NCBI RefSeq assembly: GCF_001314605.1
Contig: NZ_LIHP01000021.1
Span: 62,001-126,000, forward strand
DNA from: Marinobacter sp. HL-58
GTDB lineage: Bacteria > Pseudomonadota > Gammaproteobacteria > Pseudomonadales > Oleiphilaceae
DNA: 64,000 nucleotides
Direction: 5' to 3'
In this document: positions 19,265 to 26,864 of the stretch, one piece after another
Layout: each line of letters opens with the position of its first letter
Numbering within the stretch: the stretch's first letter is position 1
Notes under the pieces: model-generated
What the model saw: only the letters and a program-made list of their open reading frames with translations
Told to the model about the DNA's origin: nothing
The model's database searches: none
Position numbers and translations under genes: made by a program

Positions 19265-20023
19265 TTACTTGCCGGTGGTGGAATCGGAAGACTTGCTCTC
19301 ATGCTGGGCCGCCAGATGCGGTGCCATGACTTCTTCCAGGGTATAACCGGTGAGCCTGCGAATGGAGCGCCAGAGGTAATAGAAAATGGCGATCATCATG
19401 ATCATGGAGGGAATGGCGATCATGGGGTAACTGACCAGGGTCATTCGCCCCAGCTCTTCGTTGAAGGCCTGGGTGCCGGAGGGACTGGTGACAATCCACT
19501 TGGCCAGCACGAAATTCATGATCGATGAAAACAGGAAGGTCAGGCTGAAGAAGTAGCTGGCCTTGAGCAGGCGCTCTTCAAATTCCTGCTCACTGCCCCT
19601 CTCCTTCAGCACCGCCTGGATCTTGTCCACGTTCAGTACCGTCGGGTTGTAGAGCAGTGTCCGCACCAGCGGATACTTGGTGCGGGTGGAGAGGAGCACC
19701 GCAATACCAATCACCGCGGGAACCGCCGCTTCCTTGATGGCAAGCCAGCCGGCATCCAGCTCCATCAGGCCGATGCCGCCGGTCAGTCCAACGCTGATCA
19801 CACCCAGCACCGCGATGAAGTTGTACTTGCGGTATCGCACCAGCTCGAACAGCCCCCAGCTCAGGGGGAAGGCAAGGCCAATAACCAGAGCCATGACACT
19901 GCCCAGGTACTCGTCCCCACTCAGCTTCATAAGGATGACCGAGGGAATAATAATGCTGACGAGCAGGTCTATCCACGGCCTGGGTTTGTGTGTCGGTCTT
20001 GACTGGGTTTCCGGGGAGGTCAT
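19265..20023 (-). CDS. VC0807-like integral membrane protein
   Basis: Membrane protein of 252 residues with about six hydrophobic helices (for example WIDLLVSIIIPSVILMKL, VMALVIGLAFPLSWGLFEL, YNFIAVLGVISVGLTGGIG and MIAIPSMIMMIAIFYYLW) and a soluble, charged segment around residues 125-150. This layout resembles the VC0807 family of uncharacterised proteins related in topology to intracellular septation protein A. No catalytic motif is visible and the function is unknown. It reads leftward toward the lva-like operon but ends just before that operon's own promoter. Confidence 0.7.
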   Translation of the reverse strand: MTSPETQSRPTHKPRPWIDLLVSIIIPSVILMKLSGDEYLGSVMALVIGLAFPLSWGLFELVRYRKYNFIAVLGVISVGLTGGIGLMELDAGWLAIKEAAVPAVIGIAVLLSTRTKYPLVRTLLYNPTVLNVDKIQAVLKERGSEQEFEERLLKASYFFSLTFLFSSIMNFVLAKWIVTSPSGTQAFNEELGRMTLVSYPMIAIPSMIMMIAIFYYLWRSIRRLTGYTLEEVMAPHLAAQHESKSSDSTTGK

Positions 20024-20252
20024 AAATCAGCCTGATGGGTCGGGTAAGTAATGCTGGTATGGGCTCAGCATACCTAAAAACGCTTCGGGCAGTATACGAT
20101 TAAACGGTTAATAACCGAAGGCATGTCCGACGGTCCCCGAGTATATTCAGCGTTACTGACTTTTGCTGCCCGCTGTCATATAACTGCAACACAACCACAG
20201 GTGGGATCGGTTAAGCTGGCAGCCGTCATCCGACAGGGCTTCTGGAGGGAGC

Positions 20253-20993
20253 ATGAAAATCATAGCGTTCTACAGCCTCAAAGGCGGCGTAGGGAAAACC
20301 GCAGCAGCTGTGAATATTGCCTACCTGGCAAGCCAGGCCGGCATCCCGACACTCCTGTGGGACCTGGATCCGCAGGGGGCTGCCAGCTGGTATCTGGCTG
20401 GAACCGAGGAAATCAAGGGGCGGAAACTGGCCGCACTGATGGATGGCAAAACCCCGATTGGCAAATTCATCCGCGCCAGTGCCTACCCCAACCTGGACTT
20501 TATCCCCGCCCACAACAGCTTCCGCAATCTTGATGTCCGGCTGGACAAGGACGAGAGCAACAACACCCTCAAGAACTGGCTTGCCCCCCTCTCGGAGGAA
20601 ACCAGCCTGGTGGTCCTGGACTGCCCGCCATCCATGTCCCGGTTGTCCGAGCAGGTGTTGAAAACCGCCGATGGCGTGTTTGTGCCTGTTGTGCCTACCT
20701 GGCTGGCGCTGAACAGCTGGCATCAGTTGCAGGACTTCGCCAGGGACAAGAAACTCAAGCCCGGCCGCCTGCACCCCTTCTTTTCGATGGTGGACCGGCG
20801 CAAGAATCTGCATCGGGAAATGGTGATCAATCGGAAAAAACACCTTGAGGGCGGGCTGAATGCCTTGATTCCGAACGCCAGTGTGGTGGAAAGAATGGGC
20901 GACAGCGGCCAGCCGGTCGAATTGATGGACCGGTCTTCACCGGCTGCCGACGCTTACCGGCGGCTCTGGAAGGAAATTCACAAACTGCTGTAG
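20253..20993 (+). CDS. ParA/MinD-type ATPase, orphan
   Basis: Deviant-Walker P-loop ATPase of 246 residues. It starts MKIIAFYSLKGGVGKTAAAVNIAYLASQ, with the signature lysine and the ATP lysine in KGGVGKT near residues 10-16. Switch-type motifs LWDLDPQGAASWYL (near 36) and LVVLDCPPS (near 124) are intact. There is no ParB partner next to it, so chromosome or plasmid segregation is not implied; small ParA-like proteins of this kind often position protein cargo. GGAGG lies about 8 bp upstream of the ATG. It is divergent from the VC0807-like gene across a 229-bp promoter region and ends at a shared terminator. Confidence 0.85.
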   Translation: MKIIAFYSLKGGVGKTAAAVNIAYLASQAGIPTLLWDLDPQGAASWYLAGTEEIKGRKLAALMDGKTPIGKFIRASAYPNLDFIPAHNSFRNLDVRLDKDESNNTLKNWLAPLSEETSLVVLDCPPSMSRLSEQVLKTADGVFVPVVPTWLALNSWHQLQDFARDKKLKPGRLHPFFSMVDRRKNLHREMVINRKKHLEGGLNALIPNASVVERMGDSGQPVELMDRSSPAADAYRRLWKEIHKLL

Positions 20994-21021
20994 TGCAACA
21001 CTCTCGATACACCGGCATAAA

Positions 21022-21055
21022 AAAACGCTGGTCAGCAGAAACTGACCAGCGTTTT
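21022..21055. terminator. Bidirectional terminator between parA-like and aminotransferase genes
   Basis: Stem AAAACGCTGGTCAG (21022-21035) and CTGACCAGCGTTTT (21042-21055) form a perfect 14-bp hairpin around CAGAAA. A and T runs on the two sides suit termination of both convergent transcripts. Confidence 0.9.
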
Positions 21056-21102
21056 GTTTGTCAGGCAGCGGCAGGACTGACGAGCACCTGCCTGGCAGAC
21101 GG

Positions 21103-22377
21103 TCAGCCCACTTCTTTCAGGGCCTGCTCCACGATACCAAGGCCTTCTTCAAGGACGTTGTCCTCGATGGTGACCGGCATCAGGAAACGAATCGTGTTGC
21201 CATACATGCCGCAGCTCAGCAGGATAAGCCCGTTTTCCTTGGCCTTCTTGGTGACTGCGGCCGCAAAGTCAGCCCTCGGCTCCTTGCTGGTCTTGTCAGT
21301 AACCAGCTCGATAGCCGCCATGGGGCCCAGGTTGCGCACGTTGTCCACATGGGGGAACTGCTCCTGCCACTGGTCGAAGCGCTTGCGCAGCTTGTTGCCC
21401 AGGCGCTGGCTCTTGCCCAGGATGTCCTCTTCCTTGAACACATCGAATACCGCCAGGGCCGCAGCACAGGCGGTGGGGCTGCCGGTGTAGGTGCCACCCA
21501 GTGAGTTGGGGCCGGAAGAGTCCATGACCTTGTCGGTGCCCACGATGGCGGAAATGGGCATGCCATCGGCCATGCTCTTGGCCATGGTCATGATGTCCGG
21601 CTCGACACCGCTGTGCTCGATGGCGAACATCTTGCCGGTGCGGCCAAAGCCGCTCTGGACTTCATCGGCAATCATCAGGATGCCGTTGTCATCGCAGATC
21701 TTGCGGATCTCTTTCAGGAAGCTGGCCGGTGCGGCGTAAAAACCGCCCTCGCCCAGTACTGGCTCGATCACAATGGCCGCGGTGTCCTTGGCTGGTGAGT
21801 CCGCCTTCATGGCCATCTTCAGGCCACGAAGTGCCTCGTCTTCGCTGACACCGTGATAAGGGACGGGGTAAGGCGCGCGGAAGACAGTACCCGGCATGGG
21901 CCCGAAATCCGTCTGGTAAGGCGCAGCCTTGCCATTCATGGCCATGGTGTAGAAGGTGCGGCCGTGGTAACCGCCATCAAAGCAGATGACGTTGGTCTTG
22001 CCGGTCGCGGCCCGGGCGATCTTCATGGCGTTTTCAAGTGCTTCCGCGCCGGAGTTGGCCAGCATGACCTTGGCGTGGCCCTTGACGGGAACCACTTCGC
22101 TGAGCTTCTGCGCCAGCTTCACATAGCCCTCGTAGGGCATAACGGTCTGGCAGGTGTGCATCAGCTTGTCCAGCTGTGCCTTTACTGCCTCAACCACCTT
22201 GGGGTGACGATGGCCGATATTCAGTACACCGATGCCGCCGGCGAAGTCGATCATCCGCTTGCCATCCGCATCCCAGAGTTCGGCATTGGTCGCGTGATCG
22301 GCGAACTGCTCATTGGGGCTGGCAGCGCCGGCTGCAACATAACGTTCTTTGAGTGCCTGCAATTCTTTGTTCGTCAC
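21103..22377 (-). CDS. gabT: 4-aminobutyrate aminotransferase-like class III aminotransferase
   Basis: PLP-dependent transaminase of 424 residues that probably moves the amino group of 4-aminobutyrate (or 5-aminovalerate) to 2-oxoglutarate. The GTG at 22377 (VTNKELQALKERYVAAG) with GAGGAG just upstream is preferred; a longer ATG reading to 22419 begins in the leader. Diagnostic motifs are NSGAEALENAMKIAR near residue 108, FDGGYHGRT near 136, IADEVQSGFGRTGKMFA near 236 and the PLP-lysine segment MTMAKSMADGMP near 266. It lies 81 bp downstream of an ABC exporter on the same strand. The exact substrate within the class III family is not certain. Confidence 0.85.
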   Translation of the reverse strand: MTNKELQALKERYVAAGAASPNEQFADHATNAELWDADGKRMIDFAGGIGVLNIGHRHPKVVEAVKAQLDKLMHTCQTVMPYEGYVKLAQKLSEVVPVKGHAKVMLANSGAEALENAMKIARAATGKTNVICFDGGYHGRTFYTMAMNGKAAPYQTDFGPMPGTVFRAPYPVPYHGVSEDEALRGLKMAMKADSPAKDTAAIVIEPVLGEGGFYAAPASFLKEIRKICDDNGILMIADEVQSGFGRTGKMFAIEHSGVEPDIMTMAKSMADGMPISAIVGTDKVMDSSGPNSLGGTYTGSPTACAAALAVFDVFKEEDILGKSQRLGNKLRKRFDQWQEQFPHVDNVRNLGPMAAIELVTDKTSKEPRADFAAAVTKKAKENGLILLSCGMYGNTIRFLMPVTIEDNVLEEGLGIVEQALKEVG

Positions 22378-22458
22378 TTTGCCTCTCCTCGAATTCGGTT
22401 TGGTCCTGTCAGCATACACGAAATGGCCATGGGGTTTGAAAATCCGGCCCTGATGTTT

Positions 22459-24228
22459 CTACGTATTCCACGCCGGATTGTCCTCCCGGAACTGGAGTTC
22501 CGATAGCCGTCGGTACAACGCATTGCGCTCGACAAGTTCGTCATGTTTACCGATATCCTGAATAATCCCGGCCTCCAGAACAATAATACGATCGGCGTGC
22601 CTGACGGTGGCGAGCCGGTGTGCAATCACCAGCGTTGTGCGGTTGGACATCAGCCCGGGCATGGCCTGCTGGATCAGGTGCTCACTTTCCGCATCCAGGG
22701 CGCTGGTTGCCTCATCCAGTAACAGTATAGGTGCATCCGCCAGCAATGCCCTGGCAATTGCCAGACGTTGCTTCTGGCCCCCGGAAAGCCCCAGCCCGGT
22801 GTCACCCAGGGATGTTTCATAACCCTTTGGCAGGTCACGGATAAACTCATCGGCGTGGGCGATACGGGCCGCCTCCACCATGGCTTCGTCACTGGCATCC
22901 GGACGGGCATAACGGATGTTATCGGCGATGGTGCCGTGAAACAGCGCGGGGTTCTGGGGCACCAGGGCAAAACACCGGCGCAGGTACTCGAGGGGTATCT
23001 GACGGCTGTCGATATCATCGATCAGGATCCGGCCCTGGCCCGGATCGTAGAATCGCAGCAACAGGTCGAACAGAGTGGACTTGCCGGCCCCGGAAGGGCC
23101 GACCAGAGCCACGGTTTCGCCGGCGCGAATGTTCAGGGAAAGGTCCTTCAGAACCCGGGTATCGGGCCGGGACGGATAGCTGAAGGTCAGATGGCGGATC
23201 TCGATATTGCCCCGAATCTGCGCCGGCAACTTCTGGCTTGCGGCCGCTTCCACACGGATTTCCGTGGGCGTCTGCAGCAGCTCGAAAATCCGCGCAGCCG
23301 CCCCGGCAGCCCGTTGCAGTTCACCTATCACCTCGCTGATCGCCCCGGCTGCCAGGCCCACCAGCAGGCTGTAGAAAACAAACGCTGCCAGCTCACCCGG
23401 GCTGGTGCGCCCGGAAATTACATCCAGCCCGCCAATCCAGATCACCACACCAATGGCGCCCATCACCAGGGATATGGCGATGGTGGTCAGCCAGGCCCGC
23501 TGACGGATTCGCACCCGGGCAATGTCGAAGGCATTTTCCGCCACCCGGGCGAAGAAGCGCCGGTCATGGGGTTGATGGTTGAACGCTTGCACCGTCTTGA
23601 TCTGGGTAAGGTTTTCCCCCACGTAACTGCCCACTTCCGCCACCCGGTCCTGGCTCTGGCGGGACAGCGCCCGAACCCGGCGCCCGTAAACCAGAATGGG
23701 AACAATCACCAGCGGAAAGCCGAGGATAATAATGCCGGCGAGCTTGGCATTGGTTACAAACAACAGGATCAGCCCGCCCACCAGCATCAGGGAGTTGCGC
23801 AAGGCGATGGAAACGGTCGAGCCGATCACCGACTGCAGCACGGTGGTATCGGCGGTAAACCGCGACTGAATCTCCAGAGCCCGGTTCTGCTCGAAAAATC
23901 CCGGATGAAGATCAATCAGATGATTGAACACCTGCTTGCGAATGTCCGCCACCACCCGCTCGCCAATCCAGGACACCAGGTAAAACCGTGCGAAGGAGCC
24001 GATAGCGAGCCCGATTACCAACACAAAAAACAGCCCAACGGCTTTCGATAACATTGCAGGCGACTGGGTCGCCAGTCCCTGGTCCACAAGAATCCGCAGC
24101 CCCTGGCCAAGTCCGAGGGTGATGCCAGCCGTAAATACCAGGGCTATGAGAGCGCCGGCGACAGCCCTTTTATAGGGGCTTATGAAATCGGCGGCCAGCT
24201 TCAGGGCCTTGCGATGACGGATGTTAAT
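22459..24228 (-). CDS. ABCB-type ABC half-exporter (fused membrane and ATPase domains), probable ATT start
   Basis: Full-length half-transporter of about 589 residues: N-terminal six-helix domain, then an ATPase with Walker A GPSGAGKSTLFD, signature LSGGQKQRLAIA and Walker B ILLLDEATSALD. MsbA/LmrA-like proteins export lipids or hydrophobic drugs. The first standard start codon in frame is a GTG at 24087, which would delete the first membrane helix. The open frame reaches back to a stop at 24273 with no ATG, GTG or TTG in between. An ATT at 24228 sits six bases after AGGAGG (24240-24235) and gives N-IRHRKALKLAADFISPYKR, a normal family N-terminus. The start is therefore assigned to ATT with moderate confidence. 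Confidence 0.8.
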   Translation of the reverse strand: MNIRHRKALKLAADFISPYKRAVAGALIALVFTAGITLGLGQGLRILVDQGLATQSPAMLSKAVGLFFVLVIGLAIGSFARFYLVSWIGERVVADIRKQVFNHLIDLHPGFFEQNRALEIQSRFTADTTVLQSVIGSTVSIALRNSLMLVGGLILLFVTNAKLAGIIILGFPLVIVPILVYGRRVRALSRQSQDRVAEVGSYVGENLTQIKTVQAFNHQPHDRRFFARVAENAFDIARVRIRQRAWLTTIAISLVMGAIGVVIWIGGLDVISGRTSPGELAAFVFYSLLVGLAAGAISEVIGELQRAAGAAARIFELLQTPTEIRVEAAASQKLPAQIRGNIEIRHLTFSYPSRPDTRVLKDLSLNIRAGETVALVGPSGAGKSTLFDLLLRFYDPGQGRILIDDIDSRQIPLEYLRRCFALVPQNPALFHGTIADNIRYARPDASDEAMVEAARIAHADEFIRDLPKGYETSLGDTGLGLSGGQKQRLAIARALLADAPILLLDEATSALDAESEHLIQQAMPGLMSNRTTLVIAHRLATVRHADRIIVLEAGIIQDIGKHDELVERNALYRRLSELQFREDNPAWNT

Positions 24229-24315
24229 GATGTGCCTCCTGGATGCGGGGTACGGTAAACTCTGGTCAGCTTACGATTTTTGCCAGTAACAAGACCTATC
24301 ATACATGGGGGACAG

Positions 24316-24431
24316 AGCGCGCGGGGGTGGCAGGGTCTTCCGGGACACGCTGTAAATACGTCCCTGTACGCTCGACAAAAGCCATCCCTGGCTTTTGACG
24401 GTCCCGGAAGACCCTGCCACCCCCGCGCGCT
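24316..24431. repeat. Long perfect palindromic element, 31-bp arms with 54-nt conserved-core loop
   Basis: Arms 24316-24346 and 24401-24431 are perfectly complementary over 31 bp and are G-rich/C-rich. The 54-nt loop (24347-24400) contains an inner hairpin CAAAAGCCA/TGGCTTTTG and two TCCCTG motifs. The loop aligns without gaps over its last 33 positions with the 54-nt loop of the element at 60289-60400, whereas the arms of the two elements are unrelated in detail. It lies between two divergent ABC exporter genes, so it is not a simple terminator. Confidence 0.9.
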
Positions 24432-24448
24432 CCCCAACCTCGGAGACC

Positions 24449-24480
24449 GTAGGTCGGATTAGCGCAGCGTAATCCGACAA
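24449..24480. repeat. REP-like hairpin repeat
   Basis: GTCGGATTA (24453-24461) and TAATCCGAC (24470-24478) form a 9-bp stem around GCGCAGCG, preceded by GTAG. The same stem occurs at 62576-62605 and, with one mismatch, at 62635-62662. It sits about 20 bp upstream of the Atm1-type start codon, inside its likely leader. Confidence 0.75.
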
Positions 24481-24500
24481 ACCGACCAAAGGATATAAAC

Positions 24501-26330
24501 GTGCGCGCCTACGCCGACAACGATTACCCCGCCGACCACAAACCGGACTGGAAAGTCATTTCCGGCCTCTGGCCCTACCTGGCGGAATTCCGCGGTCGTG
24601 TTGTCCTGGCATTGGCGTTTCTGGTGATTTCCAAGCTGGCGACGGTGGCCACGCCGGTGGCCCTGAAGTACATCGTCGACTATCTGGACGAGAACCGGGG
24701 CGGCGAGATTCTGTTGTGGATCCCGGTACTGCTGGTCGTCGCCTACGGCCTGCTCCGTTTTGGCAGCACCCTGTTCAGCGAGTTGAGGGATGCGGTATTC
24801 GCACGGGTCGCTGAGCGGGCCATGCGGCGGGTGTCGCTGCGGGTATTCGAACACCTGCATAACCGGGAGCTGGCGTTCCACCTGGACCGCAAGACCGGCG
24901 GCCTGGCCCGGGATATTGAGCGGGGCACCAACGGCATCAGCTTCCTGCTGCGCTTTACCCTGTTCAACATCGTACCCACGCTGCTGGAGATCCTGCTGGT
25001 GGCCGCCATCCTGTTCGTGGTGTTTAACGTTGGCTATGTGCTGGCGATTCTGGTGGCAGTGGTGGTCTACATTGTGTTCTCCATCAAGGTCACCGAATGG
25101 CGGACCAAATTCGTGCGGGAGGCCAATGCCCGGGACAACCAGTCCAACTCCCGGGCCGTGGACAGCCTGCTGAATTACGAGACGGTAAAGTACTTCAATA
25201 ACGAAAAGTTTGAAGCCGACCTGTATGACGAGGACCTGGACGACTGGGAAAAAGCCCGCTTGAAAAACCGGCTGTCCCTGGCGGCACTGAATTCCGGGCA
25301 GGCATTGATCATTGGCCTGGCGATGATTGCCATCATGACCATGGCGGTGCGGGAGGTGGCCAGTGGCGAGATCACCCTGGGGGATTTCACCATGATCAAC
25401 GCCTACCTGCTGCAACTGTTCATCCCGCTGAATGCCCTCGGCTTCGTGTACCGGGAGATCCGCCAGGCGCTGGTGAATGTGGAGCGCCTGTTCGGGCTGC
25501 TGGGTGACAGGCCCGGTATCGAGGACGCCCCGGATGCCAGGGCTCTTGTGGTCAGCAAGGGCGAGGTGCGGTTTGATCACGTGCATTTTGCCTACCGCCA
25601 GGACCGCCAGATCCTTCGCGATATCGATTTCGTCATCCCCGCCGGGCATACCGTGGCGGTGGTCGGTGCCAGTGGCGCCGGCAAGTCCACCCTCGCCCGC
25701 CTGCTGTTCCGGTTCTACGACGTGGATCAGGGCCGCATTACTATCGACGGCCAGGACATTCGCACCGTTACCCAGGACAGCCTGCGGTCCACTATCGGCG
25801 TGGTGCCCCAGGACACGGTACTGTTCAACGACACGCTCTATCGCAACCTTGCCTACGGCCGGCCTGACGCCAGCGAGGAGGAGGTCTACCTGGCCGCCCG
25901 CATGGCTCACCTGGACAGCTTTATCCAGAGTCTGCCCGATGGTTATGAAACCCAGGTGGGCGAGCGCGGGCTGAAACTCTCCGGCGGCGAGAAACAGCGG
26001 GTGGCCATTGCCCGGGTCATCCTCAAGAACCCGCCGCTGTTGATTCTGGATGAGGCTACCTCTTCCCTGGATTCGCTTTCCGAGCAGGCCATTCTGGGTG
26101 CCTTGAAGGAAGTCAGCCGCCAGCGCACCACACTGGTCATCGCCCACAGGCTGTCCACCATCAGGGATGCGGATACCATCCTGGTAATGGATGACGGCCG
26201 TATTGTCGAAAGCGGCCATCACAATGATTTGCTGGCACGGGGTGGCCACTATGCGCATCTTTGGGCGCAACAGCACCGAAGCGGCGACGACAGAGACAGT
26301 GAAGCAGGAACTCCCCCGGTTATTGAATGA
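24501..26330 (+). CDS. Atm1-type ABC exporter (heavy-metal/glutathione-conjugate class)
   Basis: Half-transporter of 609 residues starting at a GTG (24501; RAYADNDYPADHKPDWKVI). Membrane domain at about residues 30-320, then an ATPase with Walker A GASGAGKSTLARLLFRFYD near 390, signature LKLSGGEKQRVAIARVILKNP near 493 and Walker B LLILDEATSSLDSLSE. The segment FHLDRKTGGLARDIERGTNGISFLL near 130-155 is characteristic of the Atm1/HMT1 group, which exports glutathione-bound metal or persulfide. It is divergent from the other exporter, with a long palindrome and a REP-like hairpin between them. Stress-related metal or glutathione-conjugate export is the family expectation. Confidence 0.88.
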   Translation: MRAYADNDYPADHKPDWKVISGLWPYLAEFRGRVVLALAFLVISKLATVATPVALKYIVDYLDENRGGEILLWIPVLLVVAYGLLRFGSTLFSELRDAVFARVAERAMRRVSLRVFEHLHNRELAFHLDRKTGGLARDIERGTNGISFLLRFTLFNIVPTLLEILLVAAILFVVFNVGYVLAILVAVVVYIVFSIKVTEWRTKFVREANARDNQSNSRAVDSLLNYETVKYFNNEKFEADLYDEDLDDWEKARLKNRLSLAALNSGQALIIGLAMIAIMTMAVREVASGEITLGDFTMINAYLLQLFIPLNALGFVYREIRQALVNVERLFGLLGDRPGIEDAPDARALVVSKGEVRFDHVHFAYRQDRQILRDIDFVIPAGHTVAVVGASGAGKSTLARLLFRFYDVDQGRITIDGQDIRTVTQDSLRSTIGVVPQDTVLFNDTLYRNLAYGRPDASEEEVYLAARMAHLDSFIQSLPDGYETQVGERGLKLSGGEKQRVAIARVILKNPPLLILDEATSSLDSLSEQAILGALKEVSRQRTTLVIAHRLSTIRDADTILVMDDGRIVESGHHNDLLARGGHYAHLWAQQHRSGDDRDSEAGTPPVIE

Positions 26331-26416
26331 GCGTCGGCCCGAGATCGGGAAAAGGATCCATGGCACGACGGTGTCCGTATTGATTAAAAAGTGAGCTGCT
26401 CAGAAGGAGCGCTGTC

Positions 26417-26857
26417 ATGGGTCACAAATACATCGGCATCAGCAGGCGAAACATCGTAATCCTGGTTGCCTGTCTGGCTCTGGTCGCGCTCTGGACAACG
26501 CAGCCCCTGGCCGCTGACAAAGACGCGGAAATCCGGGACACGATACTTCGCCAGATTGAAGCGTTTGCCAACGACGACCAGGAAGAGGCATGGGCACACG
26601 CCTCCGACGGCATCAAGCGCCGTTTCGGCTCCTCACAGGTGTTTATCGATATGGTCCGGCAGGCCTATCCTGCCGTTCACAGCGCCACTGCGATCGAATT
26701 CGACAGGCGTGTTCCGCACAGGGACTTTGAAATCCAGGTTGTGAAACTGCAGGGCCCCGAAGGCAAACGGTGGGATGCCTACTACCGCATGGTTCAGGTA
26801 GAGGGCGCCTGGAAAATTGCCGGTGTCCGGCTGCAAGAGGCTGACATGGGTATCTAG
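26417..26857 (+). CDS. DUF4864-like secreted protein
   Basis: Small exported protein of 146 residues. An N-terminal hydrophobic segment (IVILVACLALVALWTTQPLAA, residues 13-33) with cleavage expected near LAA-DKD marks a signal peptide. The rest (IRDTILRQIEAFANDDQEEAWAHASDGIKRRFGSSQVFIDMVRQAYPAV ... YYRMVQVEGAWKIAGVRL) resembles DUF4864, an NTF2-like fold family of unknown function. AAGGAG at 26404-26409 supports the ATG at 26417. It ends 7 bp from the end of the convergent GGDEF/EAL gene. Confidence 0.75.
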   Translation: MGHKYIGISRRNIVILVACLALVALWTTQPLAADKDAEIRDTILRQIEAFANDDQEEAWAHASDGIKRRFGSSQVFIDMVRQAYPAVHSATAIEFDRRVPHRDFEIQVVKLQGPEGKRWDAYYRMVQVEGAWKIAGVRLQEADMGI

Positions 26858-26864
26858 TCCGGGA

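Noticed and set aside
24316..24431. A transcription terminator
   Set aside because: It lies between two genes that diverge from it, so no transcript is expected to end there.
24459..26366. A 635-residue open frame antisense to the Atm1-type exporter
   Set aside because: It mirrors a high-GC coding sequence, has no recognisable motif and is rich in His, Gln and Gly, the usual signature of an antisense shadow; the plus-strand gene has complete ABC motifs.
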